A stretch of DNA of 64,000 nucleotides from Pedobacter lusitanus (GTDB lineage Bacteria > Bacteroidota > Bacteroidia > Sphingobacteriales > Sphingobacteriaceae). Shown here piece after piece: positions 12,801-19,279 of this stretch. Each line of letters starts with the position of its first letter. Position 1 is the stretch's first letter. The translations under genes were made by a program, and so were the position numbers. The notes beneath the pieces are model-generated. The model made no database searches, was not told where the DNA came from, and saw only the letters and a program-made list of their open reading frames with translations. The stretch lies in the NCBI RefSeq assembly GCF_040026395.1, contig NZ_CP157278.1:5952001-6016000 (forward strand). The letters run 5' to 3'.

Positions 12801-14241
12801 CAATATTGTGTATATGGGACGTATCGATGATCAGGTAAAGATAAGAGGATACAGAATAGAACCGGGAGAAATAGAGCGCGTATTACAGCAAAGCGGACTG
12901 GTAACTCATGCCGTAGTACTGGCCAGAACTGACAATGCAGGAAATAAATATCTGGTAGGATATGTTGTTGCCAGAGAAGTTTTTGACAGGGAGCAGCTTA
13001 TCTCATTCTTACAGGGTTGTCTGCCGGCTTATATGGTTCCTGCGATCTGGGTTCCGTTAGCAGAAATGCCATTCACAGTCAATGGCAAAATCAACAGAAA
13101 AGCTCTTCCTGAACCTGATACAAATAACCTGGCTGATACACCTTATGCTGGTCCGCGTAATGCTACCGAAAGACAGCTTACTGCTATATGGCAGGAATTA
13201 TTGGGTATAGAAAAAATAGGTATTCATGATAACTTTTTTGAGTTGGGAGGACATTCTCTGATTACAGTCCGTTTGCTGGCTCATATCAGAAAAATGGGTT
13301 ATCAGATTCAGCTGAATGAACTCATGATCAATAAAACTATTGAGACACAGGCTGAATTACTGAGTGGATTATTGAAACAAGGTTCAGCACTGCAGGGCAA
13401 TGAACATCTTATTCTGCTGAGTAAAGCTGAAGGTAATAAACCTTTATTTGTGATTCCCGGCGGTGATGGTAACCCTGACTGGTACGACCAGCTCGCAGGG
13501 GCTCTGGATAATGATGGACCGGTATATGGTCTTAAAATGATAGGTCTTCTGGAAGGGGAAATTCCACTGGATACTGTAGAAGAAATAGCCGCACAAAATA
13601 TCCGCTGGATAAAAGAACTGCAGCCAGAGGGGCCTTACAGCTTATTAGGTCATTCATTTGGAGGATATGTGCTTTATGAAATGATCCGCCAACTGGAAAG
13701 AATGGATGAACAGGTAGAGCAGGCAATTTTACTGGATATACCAGTTAGAGAAAATATTTATCCGGTGGCTATAGATACGTTGTTGAACGACGCGTTGATT
13801 AATCTGGAAGAAAATAATGTATTTGAAAAACCATATCCGGCCTGGGTGGCAGAAATGAAAAAAACGATAGAACAGCTTCCTGTAAACGAACGCCGGGCTT
13901 TTATGCTCGAACATATTAAAGTTCAATGTTTTGGAGAGGGGGTGCTGACAGAATTCCATCCGAGAATGGTTTATCTGATGATCTGTAATTCAACTATGGA
14001 GTATTATATATCCGGCAGGGTTGAAGCTACATTAACTATAGTCAGAGCAATGGAACAGGAATGGGAGAAACTGGGCTTCGGCGAAAACCTGGGGTGGGCA
14101 CCGCATGCGGATGATATTCAGACTATCGGAGCTCCTGGTGATCATGTTACTATGGTGAAAAATGAAAATGCTGAAGTATTGGCAGGATACCTGAATAAGT
14201 ACATTATAAATACCCAAATAACTAACCAAACGGAGGTCTGA
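6874..14241 (+). CDS. Non-ribosomal peptide synthetase, docking-C-A-T-C-A-T-TE (terminal enzyme)
   Basis: This 2455-residue enzyme should add the last two residues and release the product. Residues 1-62 resemble a TubC-type N-terminal docking domain. The first C domain has YRLSGLQEGMLFH and HHILLDG (near 7512), a form typical of C domains that accept a D-residue after an E domain. Then come an A domain (about 8540-9960, pocket DAFWLGGTFK, close to the Val code DAFWIGGTFK), a T domain (GGHS near 10095), a C domain (HHIASDG near 10640), an A domain (about 11690-13110, pocket DLTKIGHIGK, close to the Asp code DLTKVGHIGK) and a T domain (GGHS near 13248). A type I thioesterase follows, with GHSFGG near 13650 and a late GDH for the catalytic His. 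All active-site motifs are intact. Pocket codes were read by eye. Whether the thioesterase hydrolyses or cyclises cannot be told from sequence. Confidence 0.97.
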   Translation: MEEIKQFIDKLYSRHFSLAVQEGKLTLRGDKNKLTDEQIGAIRTDVEVITYIKNNKQELIDYLSRAEAPETKKRHEGITAIYRLSGLQEGMLFHGLYDGEVAAYMEQFTCDLSQVNTRLLQESWNLLLQRHTILRSSFDYESLGMPVQCVHQDVVLPFQELDYSDMNQETQDQAIATFIAADLKKGIDFKKPPLMRINLLKRGEDSYHMVWTYHHILLDGWSMSILMEELLEFYELLADGQEVKITEQDKYEDYIRYIESRGQGAQEEYWRKYMAGVETGTLLPFIHSPEGSTKEGGKFKEEFLVLDAQIKAAADTYAKASGLTLNTLLQGIWAFILHNYTGKTHITYGVTVSGRPEELADMEKRVGMYINTLPLHTEINYDAEIIAWLSALQDGQIMSREYGYTALTTIQQWTGVTGDLFDSILVFENYPVGTGGSSGSGKMQVDNVIIKEHNNYPLSIIAAVSDEIHVLFLYNEEILDEVYVKQLTRHFKQVLLQIISLEKKKIAELQLVEGDDQKQLLHDFNQTFSAYEREYSIISAFSEQVNKTPAAVALVFEGEELTYTELDEYTNQLAHYLIEQGITPGMLIPVSMDRSMEVMIAILAVLKAGAAYMPVDPAYPEERIRLMLAESESPVVITTKNHADRLNTLGAGIKSICMDNLKYLIYNQSVTSAEVALSAAHLAYVIYTSGSTGQPKGVKVTHGNVVSLVHGVDYVSFDPQDVLLSTGSPSFDATTFEYWGMLLNGGRLILCNEQTLLDPTLLKREIQKHSVNKMWFTAGWFNQLVETAIGTFESLSVILVGGEKLSAKHVRKLLQTYPEINVINGYGPTENTTFSLTYPIKPGFNDNIPIGYPLSNRTACILNEQQQLVPLGVVGEIYLGGDGLSAGYLNRPELTAEKFILHPFPAKPGEKLYRTGDLGKWLPDGSIVYEGRIDEQVKIRGFRIELGEIETVLQQSAFVSQAVVTVLADEDGGKRLIGYVVPQGDYDQDKVMESLREQLPDYMMPGLLIAMEQFPLTANGKVNKKELPAPGAESLTVKAYVAPRNETEETLVQIWQKLLKIEQVGIYDDFFTLGGHSLLAIRLIGTIRDKMGLELTVKSMFDNTTVASLSAYLLNSGDQAVLPAIKALSRPEFIPLSFSQERLWFIDQLEGSVHYHMPSVLKLKGKLNKDALQYALQSIVKRHEVLRSVIKSREGVPYQEIMPADKWQLTSLEVNNDLTATINSFVLNPFDLAADYMLRAGLISLNEAEHLLVLTMHHIASDGWSAGILVAELTAFYEAGSKDNAVQLPELDIQYADYAIWQRTYISGEVLQAQQDYWSEKLADVTPLELPLDFERPAIQSTKGGLLSFHLDKQLTDQLNKFSAEQENTLFVTLLSGFYVLLSRYSRQEDITVGTPIAGRRQKESEALIGFFINTLALRCDLSASPTFQELIKQVKTTLLEGYDHQDIPLEKIVEAVVKDRDRSRTPLFQAMLVLQNTPDEPDLVLGDLVLSGEEVAHTTAKFDLNFMIEENQEGLELSIVYCTDLFREETIAGMAKHYEQLLRSVIALPSASVRSLKMLSEQEEHELIYTFNQGASAHQSIDHKTIADLFLEQVAKNPDTIAVEYEGQQLSYRELDKRTDGLGRYLRTKGVQKDSLVALCMNRSLEMIVAILSILKAGGAYVPIDLAFPEERINFILQDTGCEICITDGSLEDKISKAAESQVNYLNIQTDWDKLIENADQEISLNESEPDGLVYVIYTSGSTGNPKGVMITHDNLTDYIYGLQQKCNINACASFALVPAIATDLGNTILFGALAAGGTLHLIAEELTTDAVALHDYFKTHVIDCLKIVPSHWKALTVDHKALLPAKLLIFGGEALQGDVISTISLSGAACEVFNHYGPTETTIGKCMYKVNLQQNYTSVPIGNSFSDTVLYILDAEGGVVPVGVGGELCIGGKGVARGYLNLPELTREKFVSDPFNTTGLLYKTGDLARRLPDGNIVYMGRIDDQVKIRGYRIEPGEIERVLQQSGLVTHAVVLARTDNAGNKYLVGYVVAREVFDREQLISFLQGCLPAYMVPAIWVPLAEMPFTVNGKINRKALPEPDTNNLADTPYAGPRNATERQLTAIWQELLGIEKIGIHDNFFELGGHSLITVRLLAHIRKMGYQIQLNELMINKTIETQAELLSGLLKQGSALQGNEHLILLSKAEGNKPLFVIPGGDGNPDWYDQLAGALDNDGPVYGLKMIGLLEGEIPLDTVEEIAAQNIRWIKELQPEGPYSLLGHSFGGYVLYEMIRQLERMDEQVEQAILLDIPVRENIYPVAIDTLLNDALINLEENNVFEKPYPAWVAEMKKTIEQLPVNERRAFMLEHIKVQCFGEGVLTEFHPRMVYLMICNSTMEYYISGRVEATLTIVRAMEQEWEKLGFGENLGWAPHADDIQTIGAPGDHVTMVKNENAEVLAGYLNKYIINTQITNQTEV

Positions 14242-14256
14242 GCGGCCTCCTTATTA
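14232..14256 (+). terminator. Short hairpin over the stop codon of the second NRPS gene
   Basis: GGAGGTC and GGCCTCC form a 7-bp stem (one G-T pair) with a 5-base loop that contains the TGA stop, followed by TTATTAAAA. It may be a weak terminator or attenuator between the NRPS genes and the aminotransferase, which starts 71 bp after the stop. Confidence 0.4.
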
Positions 14257-14312
14257 AAATCATAAATTATTATTTAACCATCTATTATTTAAACATCTAA
14301 ATTATTATTGTT

Positions 14313-15596
14313 ATGTCTACACAAGTTTTTGAAACCCTGGAATCAAATGTACGCAGCTATTCCAGAAGTTTTCCTTCAGTATTTCAGAAAGCGAAGGGTT
14401 CTTTTTTATATGGGTCAAACGGGGAAGAATATATAGATTTCCTGATGGGAGCCGGAGCACTTAATTATGGTCATAACAACGATTACATTAAAGCACAGTT
14501 ACTGGAGTACATGGCAGGCGATAATATCATGCAGGGGCTTGATATGTTTACTGTGGCCAAAAGTGATTTTATTACCACTTTCAATGACCTGTTATTGAAA
14601 CCGAAAGGATATGAATATAAATTTCAGTTCTGCGGTCCTACAGGTACCAATGCCATTGAAGCAGCACTTAAGTTAGCCAGAAATTATACCAAACGTACTA
14701 ATGTGGTTGCATTTATGGGTGCATATCATGGTTTATCTCAGGGTAGTCTTGCCCTGACAAGTAATGATTATCATCGTCAGGTAGCCGGAGTCGGACTGCA
14801 TAACGTTACTTTCCTTCCATTTGAAAATAATGGTCCTGAAGGTTTTGATAGTCTTGCTTATTTTCAAATGATCCTGGAAGATACACACTCAGGAATTGAA
14901 AAACCGGCTGCTGTGATCCTGGAAACGGTACAGGCAGAAGGCGGAATCAATGTGGCTTCACCAGAGTGGCTGGCAAAATTGAAACAGATTTGTGAAAAAC
15001 ATGGTATTCTTTTTATCTGTGATGATATTCAGATAGGCTGTGGCAGATCAGGTGACTTTTTCTCTTTCGAAAGAGCTGGTATAGTTCCTGATATTGTTGT
15101 CCTGTCTAAATCTTTGAGTGGTTATGGTCTGCCAATGGCGATATTATTAATGAAACCTGAACTGGATATCTGGCAGCCAGGTGAACATAATGGTACATTC
15201 CGAGGGTATCAGCTTGCTTTTATAGGTGGTAAGGCTGCGTTGGAATTCAGAGAAAAGACTGGTCTGGAAGCAGCTGTAAAAGAAAAAGCGGCGTTCCTGA
15301 ACCGTTTCCTTCATGAAGAAATAGCTGCTACTGATGAGCGCATTGCGATAAGAGGCCTGGGTATGATGTGGGGTATTGATCTTTCTCAGTTCAGTGATCC
15401 TTTACTGGCAAAGAAAATTGCTAAGGATTGCTTTGAAAAACATAACCTGATTGTAGAATGTGTTGGTCGTCATGACAAGGTGATTAAATTATTACCTGCA
15501 TTAACGACAGAAAATACAGTATTGGAAAGAGCCCTTGGCATCTTAAAAGATACGGTTAATGCACATGTACATCAGACAGCGGGTGTTTTGTCGTAA
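14313..15596 (+). CDS. Diaminobutyrate-2-oxoglutarate aminotransferase, EctB/Dat type
   Basis: This is a PLP-dependent class III aminotransferase of 427 residues. It keeps the EctB landmarks: a start with LESNVRSYSRSFP, GAGALNYGHNN, the cofactor-binding FCGPTGTNAIEAALKLAR, ILETVQAEGGINVAS, DDIQIGCGRSG, the Schiff-base lysine in VVLSKSLSGYGLPMA, and GEHNGTFRG. The family makes L-2,4-diaminobutyrate from aspartate semialdehyde with glutamate as amino donor. In ectoine producers ectB sits with ectA and ectC; neither is here. Instead it lies 71 bp behind the last NRPS gene on the same strand, and the first A domain in the window has a pocket that fits a basic residue. I infer that it supplies Dab to the peptide. 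Family confidence is high; the role is inference. The ATG at 14313 aligns with known N termini. Confidence 0.92.
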   Translation: MSTQVFETLESNVRSYSRSFPSVFQKAKGSFLYGSNGEEYIDFLMGAGALNYGHNNDYIKAQLLEYMAGDNIMQGLDMFTVAKSDFITTFNDLLLKPKGYEYKFQFCGPTGTNAIEAALKLARNYTKRTNVVAFMGAYHGLSQGSLALTSNDYHRQVAGVGLHNVTFLPFENNGPEGFDSLAYFQMILEDTHSGIEKPAAVILETVQAEGGINVASPEWLAKLKQICEKHGILFICDDIQIGCGRSGDFFSFERAGIVPDIVVLSKSLSGYGLPMAILLMKPELDIWQPGEHNGTFRGYQLAFIGGKAALEFREKTGLEAAVKEKAAFLNRFLHEEIAATDERIAIRGLGMMWGIDLSQFSDPLLAKKIAKDCFEKHNLIVECVGRHDKVIKLLPALTTENTVLERALGILKDTVNAHVHQTAGVLS

Positions 15597-15616
15597 TTAA
15601 CAGTTAATTATCTATT

Positions 15617-15659
15617 TGTGTAATATTCTTTCGGTTTTAGGCCGAAAGAATATTACACA
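15617..15659 (+). terminator. 18-bp perfect hairpin after the NRPS/aminotransferase operon
   Basis: Arms 15617-15634 (TGTGTAATATTCTTTCGG) and 15642-15659 are exactly complementary around a 7-base loop (TTTTAGG). No T run follows on either strand. It begins 20 bp after the aminotransferase stop. Other gene ends in this window carry similar long stems without T runs, so I read it as the operon's terminator or 3' stabiliser. Confidence 0.65.
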
Positions 15660-15741
15660 GGTATATTAAAGGATAATATGTCTAAATTGCCAACATAAAA
15701 CGGGAGGTCTGATTCAGGACTGAACAATTGTAAAATTAGTT

Positions 15742-15870
15742 ATGAGTAAAGAAGTAAAAAAACAGAAAGAAGCAGCAGAAGCTGTTGTCGTTCGTTTACC
15801 ACGAAAATTAAAGAAGTGGAACAAAAAGAATTTTGGTGTGTTGTCTTTTGACGAAAAAGACGCTAAATAA
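15742..15870 (+). CDS. Small basic protein of unknown function, 42 residues
   Basis: An ATG at 15742 opens a 42-residue frame ending TAA, and a U-tailed terminator starts 6 bp after the stop. The peptide is rich in lysine (MSKEVKKQKEAAEAVVVRLP, then a KLKKWNKKNFG stretch and an acidic end FDEKDAK). It has no Cys, Ser appears only twice, there is no GG cleavage motif and no signal peptide, so it does not look like a modified-peptide precursor. It lies on the same strand as the NRPS operon but behind a strong hairpin, so it may have its own promoter; I could not find one. I do not recognise the family. The tight fit between start, stop and terminator is the main support for its being a gene. 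Confidence 0.55.
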   Translation: MSKEVKKQKEAAEAVVVRLPRKLKKWNKKNFGVLSFDEKDAK

Positions 15871-15876
15871 TTTCAA

Positions 15877-15910
15877 GAGGCTGTATTTTCAATCATACAG
15901 CCTCTTTTTT
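15877..15910 (+). terminator. Rho-independent terminator
   Basis: GAGGCTGTAT (15877-15886) pairs perfectly with ATACAGCCTC (15895-15904) around an 8-base loop, followed by TTTTTT. It ends the small ORF at 15742-15870 and may also serve the convergent lipoprotein gene that ends at 15924. Confidence 0.85.
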
Positions 15911-15923
15911 ATATAGAAAGAGT

Positions 15924-16697
15924 TTAATACGTATTATTCCAGGTAGCTTTTCCCGGTTCGAATTTCTTCAGCTTCCCATTAAAGACAAAAGTCAGGGAAT
16001 TCCCTTTTAGGCATTGCTCATTTTCTTTTTTTGTGATATAGGCAGAGGAGACGATAAGCTGATTTTTATGCCCGAAATTATAATCAAATCTATAATCGCC
16101 TTTTTCAAAAGAATCTTTGCACGTTTTGTTAGTGTTATTGATCAGAAAGTTGCTCAGATAGTCTCCTAATACATCCTTAAGTTTCAAAGGAGTGAGTTGC
16201 TGATTTTTGAGTTCAAATGCTTTCAGGTCGTTTCCATCGCCGGCAATATCATCAGTAATTACGACATAATTGTTTTCCTGAATCTTATACAGGGCCAGAC
16301 ACCAGACGCCATCAACTACCTGTGTTTTAAAATAATGAGGAGTTATAACGCTGATATTGTTGTAATCTTTTGTCGTGTCAATATAGTAGTTATGAGATCT
16401 GACACTTTCAAGCAATTCCAGTCTTTCTTTTTTCTTCCATTCCCAGCTTGCCATTGAGCTATCAGGAAGCAGTGGTATCAGATTCAGGATGACCTGGTTC
16501 TGGTTATAATAAATCTTTATTTTGTTGGAAAAAGGCTGTGCATTGACTGTATTTGTATCCGGTTTATTTACATGCTGTAACTGATGAGAATTATCCTGTT
16601 TAACAGCAATGGTTTTATCTTTAGCAGCATTAGTCTGCTGGCAGGAGCTGAGTAGCAGCAGGCCGGCGAAAAGAGAAAAATAAAGTTTGTTTTTCAT
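15924..16697 (-). CDS. Putative lipoprotein of unknown function
   Basis: The 257-residue product begins with a lipoprotein signal (MKNKLYFSLFAGLLLLSSCQ; lipidation Cys at about residue 19), so it should be anchored in the envelope. The mature part starts with a low-complexity polar linker (to about residue 55), then an alpha/beta-like region with no motif I recognise. It lies 13 bp or so behind the RBBP9-like hydrolase on the same strand, so the two probably share a transcript. No function can be assigned. Confidence 0.8.
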   Translation of the reverse strand: MKNKLYFSLFAGLLLLSSCQQTNAAKDKTIAVKQDNSHQLQHVNKPDTNTVNAQPFSNKIKIYYNQNQVILNLIPLLPDSSMASWEWKKKERLELLESVRSHNYYIDTTKDYNNISVITPHYFKTQVVDGVWCLALYKIQENNYVVITDDIAGDGNDLKAFELKNQQLTPLKLKDVLGDYLSNFLINNTNKTCKDSFEKGDYRFDYNFGHKNQLIVSSAYITKKENEQCLKGNSLTFVFNGKLKKFEPGKATWNNTY

Positions 16698-16710
16698 CAG
16701 TATAAATTTT

Positions 16711-17250
16711 TTAATTGAGTGTTAGTCTTTCTAAAATCAATTGTCCTTCTTCCCAGAGTTCAAGATTAGATGCAGAATTGATATGGCCTTTTGAACCGAT
16801 GTTTACAAATTCACTGCCCCATTGCGCTGCAAAATATCTTGCTCTTTCCAAACTTACAAAAGTATCATCCTCACTTGCAACTACAATAGATGGAAATGGA
16901 AGTGCTGATAATGGTATAGGCGCAAAACTTCTGATCGAATCGGGAGTATGAGCAGGAGAATCTACATCTGCAGGTGCTACAAGTAAAGCCCCTTTTATAT
17001 TTGGATCAGTGTGACTGGCAGCCCAGTGCGCTACGAGTGAAACGGCAAGGCTGTGAGCAACTAAAATAACTGGCTGGTTTATTTCCAGTAGCGTATCATT
17101 CAGGGTTTTTAACCATTTGTCAGGTTCAGGTGCATCCCAGTTTTCCTGTTCAATACGAACCATGTTATCCAAATTCCGGGACCAGTAACTTTGCCAGTGT
17201 TCTTCTCCCGATCCCCCAAGTCCTGGTATGATCAATATTTTTGGTTCCAT
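16711..17250 (-). CDS. RBBP9/YdeN-family serine hydrolase
   Basis: This small alpha/beta hydrolase (179 residues from the ATG at 17250; an upstream in-frame TTG at 17268 is less likely) has the family's opening ILIIPGLGGSGEEHWQSYW, the nucleophile elbow VAHSLA, an acidic residue in ASEDDTFV, and the catalytic His in SKGHINS. Family members are cytoplasmic hydrolases whose substrates are mostly unknown; no signal peptide is seen here. It is the first gene of a probable two-gene unit with the lipoprotein that begins 13 bp downstream. Family assignment is strong; the substrate is not known. Confidence 0.88.
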   Translation of the reverse strand: MEPKILIIPGLGGSGEEHWQSYWSRNLDNMVRIEQENWDAPEPDKWLKTLNDTLLEINQPVILVAHSLAVSLVAHWAASHTDPNIKGALLVAPADVDSPAHTPDSIRSFAPIPLSALPFPSIVVASEDDTFVSLERARYFAAQWGSEFVNIGSKGHINSASNLELWEEGQLILERLTLN

Positions 17251-17320
17251 TGTATAGCTTTTCTTCAAGGATAAATTTAGTGAAATATCTGCAGGAATCA
17301 GTCCTTGTAAAAGCTATTGA

Positions 17321-18718
17321 TTACCAGATGAATGCAGTAATCCCAAGACCAAAGGTAATATTGTTGTATTTCGTTTTTCCATAAGCTTCCGGGAGACGTT
17401 CATAAGTGAAATGGCCATCATTATCCATATCATTCAGTGCATCCATATCAAATTTATGTGTAGAATTGAAATAGGTTGTATAGGCTTTAATTGCTGTATT
17501 ACGGCCAATTCGTTTCTGAATGCCAATCCCAGCTGACCAGCTGGCTGCTGTTCCGGGACTATAGCGTATATATGGAAGTTCTGCTGTCCCAAACTCTTTC
17601 TGGTATTCTGGTTTGATATTCAGGATGAAATTTCCGGTACTTCCGGCAGAAATTCCAGCATTTGCTTTAGCCGTGATGAACCAGTTATGTGCCAATGGTA
17701 AACTGAAATAGGGGCCAATATTCAAGTATTTAACTCCAAGTGCCTGGGTGAACAGCCCATTACTGATTTGAGCGATGTCAGGATCAAGATATGCCTTGTC
17801 TGAATTTAACGGGAAGCTGGTAAAAGCAAGTTCTCCGCCTATACCAAAATTTTTATTCATAAACCAGGCACCTTCCAGCCCCAGATTGAAACCATCTTTA
17901 TTAAAGATATTCTCGTGAACTGTTCCGGTAAGTTTTTTACTGGTGGTGACAGCATAACCTGCATGCAGTTCCACAAAACTCGGACTATGATTTATTGGAA
18001 CAGGATTGTTTTTTACCCTTGCATTCATACCTCTGTCTTTCATGATTTGATCGGTCACAAAATAGCCCAGTTCTGTAGAAACAATACCTACACCAGCACC
18101 TGCCAGTACATCTGTGATCCAGTGTCTGTTATTCAGACCCCGGCCCAGTGCAGTAGCTGTTGCCATAGCATAACCTGCAATACCAATTAAAGGATAACCA
18201 TATTGTCCATACTCTTTGTCCAGTACAGTCGCATTCATAAAAGCTGTAGCTGTATGTCCCGATGGAAATGAATTATTCGAACTTCCATCCGGACGTTCTA
18301 CTTTACTTGTCGATTTAATTCCGTTGACCATTGCACCCATAATTCCCATCGAGAAGGCATAGGAGATTAAAGCCCGCTTCGGGGTATGTTTTCCTTTCAC
18401 ATTAAATGCGTTTAACGCTACTACTGCTGCTGCAGGTGCATATTGAAGATAATCATCGTATCTGTACCGGAAATCGGGAATAAACCTGTTTCTAACTTCT
18501 CTGACTGTTTCCCGGTGAGGCCAGGCTAAAGCAGTTGCCCCAAACAGAATTAACGGTACAGTTGATTTTTTTATCAGATCTTTTTTTAGGAAACTATGAT
18601 TTACAGGGTGTTTTAATAAAAGTGTAGTATCTACATGCTGTGCTTTGGTACTTACTATATTAAAAACAGTTAAGGTCGTGAGTAAGAATTTAAGCTTAGT
18701 CTGGTGTTTTTTGAGCAT
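17321..18718 (-). CDS. PAP2-family phosphatase fused to an outer-membrane barrel-like domain
   Basis: The 465-residue protein has a signal-like N terminus (to about residue 26), then a PAP2 acid phosphatase domain (about residues 60-220). The three motifs are complete: K-x6-RP in KSTSKVERP, PSGH in SFPSGHTATAF, and R-x5-H-x3-D in GRGLNNRHWITD. PAP2 enzymes remove phosphate from lipids such as undecaprenyl diphosphate or phosphatidate. Residues from about 235 to the end alternate polar and apolar residues, contain repeated short glycine-rich strands and end in a hydrophobic residue (GITAFIW), as in outer-membrane beta barrels. Normal PAP2 proteins are 200-250 residues, so the second half is an added domain. 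A role in outer-membrane lipid dephosphorylation is possible but is inference. The gene is divergent from the lipoprotein at 19280. Confidence 0.88.
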   Translation of the reverse strand: MLKKHQTKLKFLLTTLTVFNIVSTKAQHVDTTLLLKHPVNHSFLKKDLIKKSTVPLILFGATALAWPHRETVREVRNRFIPDFRYRYDDYLQYAPAAAVVALNAFNVKGKHTPKRALISYAFSMGIMGAMVNGIKSTSKVERPDGSSNNSFPSGHTATAFMNATVLDKEYGQYGYPLIGIAGYAMATATALGRGLNNRHWITDVLAGAGVGIVSTELGYFVTDQIMKDRGMNARVKNNPVPINHSPSFVELHAGYAVTTSKKLTGTVHENIFNKDGFNLGLEGAWFMNKNFGIGGELAFTSFPLNSDKAYLDPDIAQISNGLFTQALGVKYLNIGPYFSLPLAHNWFITAKANAGISAGSTGNFILNIKPEYQKEFGTAELPYIRYSPGTAASWSAGIGIQKRIGRNTAIKAYTTYFNSTHKFDMDALNDMDNDGHFTYERLPEAYGKTKYNNITFGLGITAFIW

Positions 18719-19279
18719 ATGAAATTATCAGAACCCAATATATTAATTTAGTTTTTTTAACAGGTAAATTATTTACGTTGAAAATGAATTTGCTTAACAG
18801 TATTAGTGACTTTTCTGATAAAATTAAAATCAAGCTGGACTCTTATACAAGGAGTTATACTGCTCTTTAGAAGCCGGATTAAAAGAGTTATCTTATCTTG
18901 CTAAGGCCCCGGACGCATATTCTTTTTAGGTGCATGTATTTTTATTTTCATTAGTAGTTGTTTAGTCTGATGATAACTAATGAACATTTTTTAATCTAGT
19001 CATATCGAAAGTAATATTGATCAGTTTTTATTGGTTCATTATCTTGAAGAATTTTTGTTCTAAAGCTAAATCGGGCTTTGTGAGTCTTGGTTTTTCGATC
19101 GAAATCGGGGATTAAAATAGCATATACATGTAGAAATAGAGTAATCCGGTTTCAGGATTATATCATAATTATAAATTATTTGCATTATCTAAGCTGAAAC
19201 TATTGTTTTATAAAGTCGTATTTATGATATTTATATCACACTTGTGTGTAATAATAAAATTAACCTAAACCAAAAAATT
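18719..19279. other. Intergenic stretch of 561 bp, no clear gene
   Basis: The region separates two divergent genes and must hold both promoters. I see a 28-codon ORF from an ATG at 18784 to a TAG ending 18870 (weak), and a 12-bp palindrome TTTCGATCGAAA at 19093-19104. No tRNA, repeat array or clear TAnnTTTG box was found. Confidence 0.6.

Noticed and set aside
14313..15596. Ectoine biosynthesis or a glutamate-1-semialdehyde aminomutase role for the aminotransferase.
   Set aside because: No ectA or ectC is near, and the sequence follows EctB landmarks rather than HemL; the NRPS context fits Dab supply better.
15742..15870. Precursor of a ribosomal modified peptide (lanthipeptide or graspetide).
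   Set aside because: No Cys, few Ser or Thr, no GG cleavage site and no modification enzyme nearby.
18784..18870. A 28-codon ORF in the gap before the large lipoprotein.
   Set aside because: No promoter box, no terminator and no recognisable sequence; such frames arise by chance in AT-rich DNA.
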